A DNA stretch of 53,496 nt from NCBI GenBank assembly GCA_964384625.1, contig CAYLNH010000013.1:1-53496 (forward strand), in the 5' to 3' direction. This DNA comes from CAYLNH01 sp964384625. Its GTDB lineage: Bacteria > Verrucomicrobiota > Lentisphaeria > JABSQK01. Position numbers and translations under genes: made by a program. How positions within the stretch are numbered: position 1 is the stretch's first letter; the number at the start of each line of letters is the position of its first letter. Below, one piece after another: positions 1-6,941 of this stretch. The notes below the pieces were generated by a model. It ran no database searches and was not told the DNA's origin. It saw nothing but the letters and a program-made list of their open reading frames with translations.

Positions 1-140
1 ATCACGCCTTCAGCGTGAGGAGTGGCGGCTACAGAATAGCTTGAAACGCTGTAGAGATCCCGCACCCTCTTGAGCGCCGAAACCTCGGCGTAGGAGCTTG
101 CGGTGCGGAGTTTCAGGATCGGTCACCTGCATTAGACAGC

Positions 141-212
141 CACCTCCAGTTCCCGTCTTCCCGCCGCTTTGGCCGGCGCGCTGGCCAAGGCGGCGGGAAG
201 ACAGGGGAGGTG
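141..212. repeat. Long imperfect inverted repeat (hairpin)
   Basis: Positions 155-174 pair with 183-202 to give a 20-bp stem with one G-U wobble and an 8-base loop. An outer 7-bp arm (141-147 with 206-212) extends it. There is no T-run after either side, so it does not look like an intrinsic terminator. It is more like a REP or MITE-type intergenic palindrome. Confidence 0.75.
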
Positions 213-353
213 TGCGGACTTCATACCGGTGACAGATCCGCAAGTACCGCAGGTTCCCAACCTCTTGAGAGCCGGGACTCGGGGCAAAGAAGGGCAGTAA
301 TCGAGGGCTCACGGCTGAACGCCAACCCTCGGCTGCTGCCCTCCTTCACATCC

Positions 354-380
354 CGTCCCGCCGCGCAAAAGCGCGGGACG
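354..380. repeat. Short palindrome
   Basis: The 8-bp arms CGTCCCGC (354-361) and GCGGGACG (373-380) surround an A-rich loop. It lies in the gene-free region and has no T-run. Confidence 0.5.
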
Positions 381-547
381 CGATCTCCAGGCAGAATACA
401 GCGGGCGGTCATCGAAGCCTTGGTACATGGATTCATCATTTCGCTGCCGCTTGATTGGCCCGCGTTCGGGCGCGCCCTTTTCGGCACTCCGCCGCCCCGG
501 CCTTCGACAACGACACGCAGGGCGACGCAGGAATAGATTTGCATTCT

Positions 548-569
548 GGCCGGGACAAGTGTCCCGGCC
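548..569. repeat. Perfect 10-bp palindrome with 2-bp centre
   Basis: GGCCGGGACA at 548-557 is the exact inverse complement of TGTCCCGGCC at 560-569. It sits about 85 bp upstream of the -35 box of the regulator gene, so it could be an operator, but the same kind of palindrome is common in gene-free DNA of this window. Confidence 0.55.
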
Positions 570-652
570 CAGATTAGCGGTTTTCGCCTTGCTCAGCTCC
601 CGTAGAGAAGCGGTTCTCAGCCGCAGCGCCGGCGATTTCCCCTGAAAACGCC

Positions 653-681
653 TTGACACGGCCCTGTTTTGGGGGTATTAT
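653..681 (+). promoter_or_regulatory. Sigma70-type promoter of the GntR/LacI regulator
   Basis: TTGACA (653-658) and TATTAT (676-681) are separated by exactly 17 bp. The -10 box lies inside an 11-bp-period direct repeat of GGGGGTATT (671-679 and 682-690), which could be a binding site for the regulator itself. A Shine-Dalgarno AAGGAGA follows at 691-697, with ATG at 702. Confidence 0.75.
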
Positions 682-701
682 GGGGGTATTAAGGAGAAAT
701 T

Positions 702-1880
702 ATGGTAGAATTGACCGCCAGCGCGACGATCCTCAGTCCGTCCGAACAGGAGGCGCTCCATCGGGTCCTGCAGTTGGCGCAGAATCAAAACTATCGCGTG
801 GGCACGCGGCTGCCGGCCGAACGCAAGCTTGCGGACCGTCTCGGCGTCAGCCGGGATGCGGTGCGCGGTGCGCTGACCCACCTGCAGGAGCAGGGCATCG
901 TGCGGGCCGTGTCCCCGCGGATTCGGGTCTTGAACCAGGACCTTATTGATGAACCGAAGTCTCTGCTCAGCGAGGCCATTGTGGCGGTATCGTTCACCAG
1001 TCCTGATTCTCAAACGCAGCCGAATGCGATCGCGGCGATGATGGGCGCGTCGCATTTCTACGCCCAGCGCCAGTTCCAGGCGGCGGGTCATCCGGTGATG
1101 ACATTGTCTCCCGGCGCCGATCAGGTGGACCGCTTTCGTCGCGCCCTGACCGATCGCCCGGCCGGCGTTCTGGTCTGTGACGACGCTTTTGATTGGGGCG
1201 CCGGCGACGAGTTTGTGGCGTTGGCGCGAACGGCCGGCATTTCGGTCGTGGCGCAGGCCGATGCGATGGCCGAAATGCAATGGCAGGCGAGCGATGCGAT
1301 TCGCCTCGGGTCCGACCACCGGGCCGGCGGACGTGCTCTGGTAACGGCCTTGGCGGCCCGCGGCTGCCGACGTGTATTGACGGTTTGGGAGAGGTGGCCG
1401 CGTGCAGGCCGGCGCCAACACTGGATGGTCGAACGTCTGGCGGGCATCGAAGCCGGCTGCCGGGAACACGGCCTTCATCTGTTGGGCCCGGTGGAGACCT
1501 TGCGTCACCCGGACCCGGAGATCTCCGAAGCCAATTTCCGGCGACAGGTCAAGATGACTGTCGGCAGTCTGTTCGACGTCTTCGCCGCGAACCGCCCGGA
1601 CGCCATTCTCTGCGCCAGCGACGGCATGGTGTACGATGTCATCGCCGCCGCCCGCAAACTGGCTCCGGACCACAACCTTCTTGTAACCGGCTATGACAAT
1701 TACTGGGCGCACTGCCCGCAACGCCAATGGGAATCCGGCGTCCCCGCCTTCACCGTCGACCGCCGGCTGGATCGGGTTGGAACGGCGGCGGCCCGGGCCC
1801 TGCTGCAGGCGGTCAAAGGAACTTCAACCACAACGTCGGACGCCGTCAAACCGGAATTGCACGAGTGCGCCGCCAACTGA
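702..1880 (+). CDS. GntR-HTH/LacI-sensor transcriptional regulator (AraR-like)
   Basis: A 392-residue cytoplasmic DNA-binding regulator. Residues about 12-75 form a GntR-type winged helix (RLPAERKLADRLGVSRDAVR is the recognition region). Residues about 85-385 resemble the LacI/GalR periplasmic-binding-like sensor fold, which in this architecture (as in Bacillus AraR) binds a sugar effector. The start is supported by AAGGAGA five bases upstream and a consensus promoter. It is followed after 20 bp by a pseudopilin gene and probably shares its transcript. The architecture is clear. The sugar it senses and its targets are unknown; control of the adjacent secreted-protein genes and itself is an inference. 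Confidence 0.88.
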   Translation: MVELTASATILSPSEQEALHRVLQLAQNQNYRVGTRLPAERKLADRLGVSRDAVRGALTHLQEQGIVRAVSPRIRVLNQDLIDEPKSLLSEAIVAVSFTSPDSQTQPNAIAAMMGASHFYAQRQFQAAGHPVMTLSPGADQVDRFRRALTDRPAGVLVCDDAFDWGAGDEFVALARTAGISVVAQADAMAEMQWQASDAIRLGSDHRAGGRALVTALAARGCRRVLTVWERWPRAGRRQHWMVERLAGIEAGCREHGLHLLGPVETLRHPDPEISEANFRRQVKMTVGSLFDVFAANRPDAILCASDGMVYDVIAAARKLAPDHNLLVTGYDNYWAHCPQRQWESGVPAFTVDRRLDRVGTAAARALLQAVKGTSTTTSDAVKPELHECAAN

Positions 1881-1900
1881 ATCCCATGGAGGATACTGAC

Positions 1901-2812
1901 ATGAAAAAGCGCTTTACTCTCATAGAACTGTTGGTTGTCGTCGGCATTATCGCGGTTCTGGCGGCCCTGCTGCTGCCGGTGTTGTCGCAGGCGCGGGCGC
2001 GGGCGCGCACCATCGTCTGCATCAACCAGATCCGTCAGGTGAACATGGCGTTCATCGGTCAGACGGAGAACGACGACGGCCATCTGATTCCGGCGCACGC
2101 CTACGACCTGCCGGAAAGCCAGTGGAACAAGGGGAATCGTCCGATTGCCATCTGGCGCCTGATGCAGGCGGGCGCGTTGGACTATGAGGTGCGCGACATG
2201 CAGAATCAGAACGGCGGCAACTACGCCGACGTGCGCTACAACCCGATTCTGCAGTGTGCCGAGTCTCAACCGGAAATCACGCTCTGGGGCCTGGAATTCG
2301 AGACGGATACCTACGCCAACGGCGGCGTTGTCGACGCCATGCTGCACTCGAACGGGGACTACACCCAGGCCCGCGATCAGGGCAGTCCCAGCACCACGGA
2401 GTTGCCCGACTGGTTCAAAGTCTTCAATACCTACCAACTGAACGCTCCTTACCAGATGGACGGCACCAAGTGGGGCATGAACGGCAAATGGCCCTTCGAA
2501 GCCACCGGCCCGGGACCGAACGGCGGCAAAGGCCAGCGTATCACCGCATTTCAGGAACCGGCAAATACCTGGATGATGGCCGACGGCTACTTCTGGAGCG
2601 TCGGTTTCCTTTGTGGCCTGACCTATCGCCATCCCGGCTCGCGCGCCAATTTTGCCTATGCCGACGGCCATGTGGAGACGCTGTCGATTCGTGATATCAA
2701 CGGCCGTCCGGACGGCGTCCAGCTTTGTCAGCGCGGCGGCACCTACAGCGGCGGCGTCATCAATCGCGACATCTGGGACGACCGCCTGTCGATTACCGGC
2801 AAGCTGCCGTAG
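1901..2812 (+). CDS. Prepilin-like protein (pseudopilin 1)
   Basis: A 303-residue protein with a class III (type IV pilin-like) signal: MKKRFTLIELLVVVGIIAVL, a short basic leader, Phe+1, conserved Glu+5, then one hydrophobic helix ending in LLLPVLSQARARAR. The residue before Phe is Arg, not the usual Gly. The C-terminal half is a soluble domain with the ADGHVETL signature typical of the H-X9-DG group of prepilin-like proteins in planctomycetes and Lentisphaerae. The start was placed at the ATG with GGAGG upstream because the longer frame lacks the leader structure. It lies 20 bp after the regulator and upstream of a secreted protein. Its role (pseudopilin, pilus or surface protein) is not established. 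Confidence 0.9.
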   Translation: MKKRFTLIELLVVVGIIAVLAALLLPVLSQARARARTIVCINQIRQVNMAFIGQTENDDGHLIPAHAYDLPESQWNKGNRPIAIWRLMQAGALDYEVRDMQNQNGGNYADVRYNPILQCAESQPEITLWGLEFETDTYANGGVVDAMLHSNGDYTQARDQGSPSTTELPDWFKVFNTYQLNAPYQMDGTKWGMNGKWPFEATGPGPNGGKGQRITAFQEPANTWMMADGYFWSVGFLCGLTYRHPGSRANFAYADGHVETLSIRDINGRPDGVQLCQRGGTYSGGVINRDIWDDRLSITGKLP

Positions 2813-2827
2813 GAGTCATGCGGGCTT

Positions 2828-3135
2828 CCGGTTGCCGCGCCCCGACGGGGCGCAAACATGAGTCGCCCCGGGTGTCAACGCGGGGTTGCCGCTTCCGGTT
2901 GCCGCGCCCCGACACGGCGCAGACATGAGTCGCCCCGGGTGTCAACCCGGGGTTGCCGCAGGGCTCCCGGTTGCCGCGCCCCGACACGGCGCAGACATGA
3001 GTCGCCCCGGGTGTCAACCCGGGGTTGCCGCAGGGCTCCCGGTTGCCGCGCCCCGACGGGGCGCAAACATGAGTAGCCCCGGGTGTCAACCCGGGGTATG
3101 GAGGGGCGGGGTCAACGTCCCCGAAGGGGGCGAAC
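2828..3135. repeat. Tandem array of four 67-72 bp palindromic units
   Basis: Units begin at 2828, 2895, 2967 and 3039, with spacings of 67, 72 and 72 bp. Each holds two hairpins: GCCCCGAC-GGGGC-like in copies 1 and 4 (degenerate in 2 and 3) and CCCCGGGTGTCAACCCGGGG. A shorter CCCCGAAGGGG hairpin follows near 3119-3130. The array fills the gap between pseudopilin 1 and the next gene. Open frames across it are repetitive (SRPGCQPGVAA-like) on both strands and are not proteins. A related element lies at 14901-14984. Confidence 0.9.
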
Positions 3136-3190
3136 AGAAAGGTCAGTCATCGTCATGCGGAAGAAAAAAGTCCAGTCACAAGGAGTCCTG

Positions 3191-5206
3191 ATGTTCAAAT
3201 TGGTTTTCCTCTTCCTGCTTCCGTTGCTGCTCTTGGCCCGGGACCCGAAACCACGGCTGACCGTCAAGTCCTCCTGGATCGGCAACAGCTACAGCGGCGC
3301 CGACGGCAAATGGATCCAACACCACCACGACGCCATGTGGGTGCGGGCCGACGGCACGTTCGTCCTGAACAGCCGCTGGGAAGAGGGCCATCGCGAAGGC
3401 GGCATCTACAGTCCGGAGGGCGAACCGATTGCCATGTGCCGGGAGACCGGCGGCGGGCGCGGCGGCAAAGCCGCGGCCGGCGACGACAAGTACATCTATC
3501 TCGGGCTCGCGGTCGACTGGAGCTTCAAACGACGCGGCGTCGCCCGCTACACCTGGGACGGCAAGTTCGCCGGCTTTGCCGGTGCGAAGAAGGGCAACCG
3601 CCTGCCGCTGACCAAGGGATTTCAGACGGGTATGTTCTGCCGCGCCGGCAAGCTCTACGTCAGCGCGCCCGGCAGCAGACAGATCATCGTGGTCGACACG
3701 AAGACCATGAAGCCGGTGCAGCGGATCGCCTTCGAGCGGCCGGCGTCGCTGGTGGTTGATCACAAGGAGGTCCTTTGGGTGATTCGCACCGGCGACAAGG
3801 AGAAGCCCAACCAGGTATTCCGGTTGGTCGGCGGCAAGGAGGTCCTTCTGGACGGGCCGCAGCAGCCGGCGTATCTGGCGCTGAGTCCGGCGGGAGAGTT
3901 GCTGGTGGCCGACAACGGTCGGCGCCAGCAGGTGCTGTTCTACGACATCAGCGGCGCCCGGCCGACGCTGGTGAAAGCATTCGGCGAAGCAGGCGGGGTG
4001 TGGTCCGGCCCGACGCCGGGGAAGGTGCGTGACAAAGCCTTCAGCGGACTGCGCACGATCGGCATGGACGGCAAGGGCAACCTGTACGTCGGCTGCGACG
4101 GCGTGAACGGCTGGCAGGGCACGGATCTGCGTAAGTTCTCGCCGGCCGGCAAGCTTCTCTGGCGCCGGCTCGGGTTGAACTTCGTCGACTGCAACGGCAT
4201 CGATCCCGGTGACGACACGAGCATCTATTCCCGGGCGGAACGGTTTATGTTTGACTACGACAAACCGGCCGGCAGCAATTGGCGCTATGCCGCGCACATC
4301 AGGAATCCATTTGCCGACCAGGTGAAGGTCAAGGGCGGGAACACGGCGATGATCCGCCGGATCGGCGGCAGGAAGTTCATGTTCGGCCTGGACCAGAACG
4401 GCGCGAACATTTGGATCCATCGTTTCAAGGGGGAGCTTGCGATTCCCTGCGGGCGTTTTGCCGGGAGTCCGGGGGACAAGACGCGCAAGCAACCCGCCGG
4501 CTGGCGCTGGCTGTGGTACGACAAGAACGCCGACGGCAATTATCAGGAAGATGAGTACACACTGCTGGGCACCAAACGCGACAGCATCTGCGGCGCGCCG
4601 GATATCAAGGGCAACATCTGGGGCCCGGTCTGGGGCGGCAGGATTCGGTACTATCCCTGCGCCGGCCTGGATGAACGCGGCATTCCGGTCTACCGCCGGG
4701 AGGACATGCAGGAGTTCCCCCGGCCCGAACCGTTCCGTGAAGTCAACCGCGTGAAGTATATACCGGCCACCGACACGCTGTATGTCGCCGGCTTCACGGC
4801 GGACCGCAAACGCCAATGGGGTGAGAATAAACACTTCATTCCCGGCGGCGCCGTGTTGATCCGGTATGACGGCTGGCTCAAAGGCGAACGCAAACAGACC
4901 TGGCGTACGAACCTGCCGTACGAAGTGAAGCGTTCAGCAAAATCCTTTGATGTCGCCGGCGACCTGGTCTTTGTCGTCTACATGCAGACGTCGATCATTG
5001 AAGTCTACGATGCAAGGACCGGCAACCACGTCCAACAAGTTGTGCCGGGCAGGGAACTGGGCAAGGTGGCCAACCACGTCTGGGTCGACATCCCGTACGC
5101 CCTCCAGGCGCATCGTCGGAAGAACGGGCAATACGTGGTGATCGTGGAAGAAGACGTGTACGGCAAGAACATCATCTACCAGATTGACGACACTTTGGCG
5201 CAGTGA
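3191..5206 (+). CDS. Large secreted protein, probable beta-propeller, with an EF-hand-like loop
   Basis: A 671-residue protein with a Sec signal peptide (MFKLVFLFLLPLLLLA). The rest is rich in repeated short strands with GKLYVS, GELLVADN, GNLYVGCDG and DTLYVAGF-like segments, typical of NHL/SMP-30-type propeller blades. Residues 444-455 (DKNADGNYQEDE) match a calcium-binding EF-hand loop with acidic or Asn residues at positions 1, 3, 5 and 12. The start at 3191 has AAGGAG five bases upstream. Upstream in-frame ATGs lie in or just after the repeat array and lack the signal peptide. It may bind or process a glycan outside the cytoplasm, but no catalytic family is recognised. Confidence 0.8.
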   Translation: MFKLVFLFLLPLLLLARDPKPRLTVKSSWIGNSYSGADGKWIQHHHDAMWVRADGTFVLNSRWEEGHREGGIYSPEGEPIAMCRETGGGRGGKAAAGDDKYIYLGLAVDWSFKRRGVARYTWDGKFAGFAGAKKGNRLPLTKGFQTGMFCRAGKLYVSAPGSRQIIVVDTKTMKPVQRIAFERPASLVVDHKEVLWVIRTGDKEKPNQVFRLVGGKEVLLDGPQQPAYLALSPAGELLVADNGRRQQVLFYDISGARPTLVKAFGEAGGVWSGPTPGKVRDKAFSGLRTIGMDGKGNLYVGCDGVNGWQGTDLRKFSPAGKLLWRRLGLNFVDCNGIDPGDDTSIYSRAERFMFDYDKPAGSNWRYAAHIRNPFADQVKVKGGNTAMIRRIGGRKFMFGLDQNGANIWIHRFKGELAIPCGRFAGSPGDKTRKQPAGWRWLWYDKNADGNYQEDEYTLLGTKRDSICGAPDIKGNIWGPVWGGRIRYYPCAGLDERGIPVYRREDMQEFPRPEPFREVNRVKYIPATDTLYVAGFTADRKRQWGENKHFIPGGAVLIRYDGWLKGERKQTWRTNLPYEVKRSAKSFDVAGDLVFVVYMQTSIIEVYDARTGNHVQQVVPGRELGKVANHVWVDIPYALQAHRRKNGQYVVIVEEDVYGKNIIYQIDDTLAQ

Positions 5207-5602
5207 GGCGCAACACTCCCTCCCGACATACCATGAGCACGTGTCGCGGCGAAGTCCCGACGCTCGAGAGATCGGGACGAAGACTGATCCCTGCTCATGG
5301 CGTTCACCAGCAGGATGCTTGTGACTGGACGAAGGCGCTCGAAGCCCACTCTGGAGCGGTTTAAAAGAAGTTAGGCGCGGCTGGGGAAGACCGCGCCCGG
5401 AGGAGGGATACAGTTTCGAGTGTCGGGCGGGAGAAGTTACCCGTATACTCGCAACTGCGAGGTTGGTTTTAGATCCGGCATGCCTATCACCGTATCTGCA
5501 GTATGAGACGCCGATGCGCCCGAAGGGTTGCATCGGTTCGCAACTTTTTTCGTCGTCGCCCCGGGACGGGCGTTCCGGCGGGACGACGGGCGCCGCCGCG
5601 GT
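5207..5602. other. Convergent intergenic region with hairpins
   Basis: No gene is seen between the stops of two convergent genes. It contains a GGCGCGG/CCGCGCC hairpin at 5374-5397 without a T-run, a terminator-like hairpin at 5527-5550, and a GTCGTC...GACGAC stem at about 5551-5588 just past the stop of the minus-strand TolB-like gene. Confidence 0.6.
5527..5550 (+). terminator. Weak intrinsic terminator candidate
   Basis: The 5-bp stem GTTGC (5527-5531)/GCAAC (5540-5544) is followed directly by six T (5545-5550). It is the only hairpin with a T-run downstream of the gene ending at 5206, but the stem is short and it lies about 320 bp away. Confidence 0.35.
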
Positions 5603-6799
5603 CTACTCGGTCACGTACTGATGCGAGCAGGCGGGCAGGGAAACGCCGGTGCCGGTGCGCAACTCGCGGATCTTGCCGTACCAGGAGTCGACGAGATACA
5701 GTTTCTGTTCGCCGTCGAGCTTCCGGCTGCAGACCAGATGCCGGCCGTCCGCCGTCCACGACGGGGCCTCCCAGTCGCCGGCCGCACTGACCAGGATGCG
5801 CGGTTCGCGATCGTCCTTGTTCATGTCGATCTCGGCGATGGTGTACTGGCCGCCTTTGAGCACGGCGAAGCAGATCTTGTTGGACACGGCCGACCAATCC
5901 GGCGAGACGGCTTCGGCCAGCAGGTTGGCCAGCCGTTTGGGGGCGCCGCCCCGGGCGCTGACCACAAACAGCGTGGGGCGGCGGGCCTTGCTGCCGACAT
6001 AGCAGATCTGCCGGTCGTCCGGCGACCAGCACGGCGAGGCCTCAACGAAGCTGTCGTTGGTCATGGCGTAGAGCTTGTCGGTGGCGATGTCTTTGACGAA
6101 GAGGTCGACTTGTTTGCCGCCCTTGCTGAGGGTCATGGCGGCGAAGACCCCTTTATTGGACAGGGCACAGCCGGCATTCAGGCCGCTGTAGCCGGCCAGC
6201 CGTTTGTGGCGGTTCTTCTCGAAGTCGAGGATGATGATATCCGTCGAGGTCTGGCTGTACAGGGTGTAGGTGAGGTAGCGGTTGCCGGCGCCCCAGGCCG
6301 GTTCGGTCGAGATGGTGCCGTTGTCGGTCAGGGCGGTGGCGTTGCTGCCGTCGAATTGCGCCAGCCAGACGTCTTTGTTGTTGTTGTTGTTGGTCTTGAC
6401 GAAGGCGATCTGGGTGGAGCAGAAGCCCGGGTTTTTGAAGACGCCCTTGATCAACTTGTCCACGGCGCCGTGGACGACCCAGTCGGGGCGGGTGTGTTTG
6501 GCGGCGACCTGCAGTTTTCCCTGCGGCCCCGTCAGCTCGAGGGTGACGGCGGCGGCGTCGCCTTCGACGTTGCCGTTGCCGTCGAGGAAATAGTCGGCGG
6601 CTTTCGCCTCGGTCAGCGTGAACCAGTCGGAGAAGATCAAATCCTGCTTCACCCGCGCCAGGAGCGTCTTGTCGCCCTTCCAGGCGCGGATTTTGAGAGT
6701 GGGGTTTTTCTTTCTGGCTTCCTTGCTGACCACCAGGTCGTTGGCGGGTACAACGACGGCGGCAGCCATCAGAAAAAGGGCAGAATACAGGTATTTCAT
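5603..6799 (-). CDS. TolB-like secreted beta-propeller protein
   Basis: A 398-residue protein with a signal peptide (MKYLYSALFLMAAAVVVPA), an N-terminal TolB-like alpha/beta domain (about 25-135, including a predicted DYFLDGNGNVEGDA segment) and a C-terminal TolB/WD40-like propeller (about 135-390) with blade motifs such as EPAWGAGNRYLTYT, SPCWSPDDRQICYV and APSWTADGRHLVC. TolB proteins act in the periplasm with the Tol-Pal envelope complex. No tolA, tolQ, tolR or pal gene is nearby, so this is an orphan. A run of five Asn (NNNNN, near residue 140) is encoded by a GTT-repeat on the plus strand. The fold call is firm; a true Tol function is uncertain. Confidence 0.82.
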   Translation of the reverse strand: MKYLYSALFLMAAAVVVPANDLVVSKEARKKNPTLKIRAWKGDKTLLARVKQDLIFSDWFTLTEAKAADYFLDGNGNVEGDAAAVTLELTGPQGKLQVAAKHTRPDWVVHGAVDKLIKGVFKNPGFCSTQIAFVKTNNNNNKDVWLAQFDGSNATALTDNGTISTEPAWGAGNRYLTYTLYSQTSTDIIILDFEKNRHKRLAGYSGLNAGCALSNKGVFAAMTLSKGGKQVDLFVKDIATDKLYAMTNDSFVEASPCWSPDDRQICYVGSKARRPTLFVVSARGGAPKRLANLLAEAVSPDWSAVSNKICFAVLKGGQYTIAEIDMNKDDREPRILVSAAGDWEAPSWTADGRHLVCSRKLDGEQKLYLVDSWYGKIRELRTGTGVSLPACSHQYVTE

Positions 6800-6905
6800 G
6801 TGAGCGGGTGTCCTCCTTTTGCGGTCGTCGCGCAGATCCTCCTTGGACCCGGCACAAGATGTCCCGGCAAGGTTTGATTAACAAGCGTAACCCGGGTTTT
6901 TTTGG

Positions 6906-6933
6906 GTGACACGCTCAGGGCTGCAACTATAGT
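6906..6933 (+). promoter_or_regulatory. Candidate promoter giving a near-leaderless ptsP transcript
   Basis: GTGACA (6906-6911) and TATAGT (6928-6933) are separated by 16 bp. The -10 box ends only 8 bases before the ATG at 6942, and there is no Shine-Dalgarno sequence between them. Transcription would then start at about the start codon. Confidence 0.45.
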
Positions 6934-6941
6934 AGATCGCA

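Larger units (their letters stand above)
1..650. other. Gene-free 5' region with inverted repeats
   Basis: No reading frame here shows a recognisable family, a start with a ribosome binding site, or amino acid composition like the neighbouring genes; open frames on both strands are short and Arg/Pro-rich, as expected from GC-rich noncoding DNA. The stretch carries several strong palindromes, listed separately. It ends at the promoter of the regulator that starts at 702. Confidence 0.7.

Noticed and set aside
2793..3191. Protein genes across the 2828-3135 repeat array on both strands
   Set aside because: The frames are simple translations of the tandem repeats, with no independent start signal, and both strands are open because of the palindromes.
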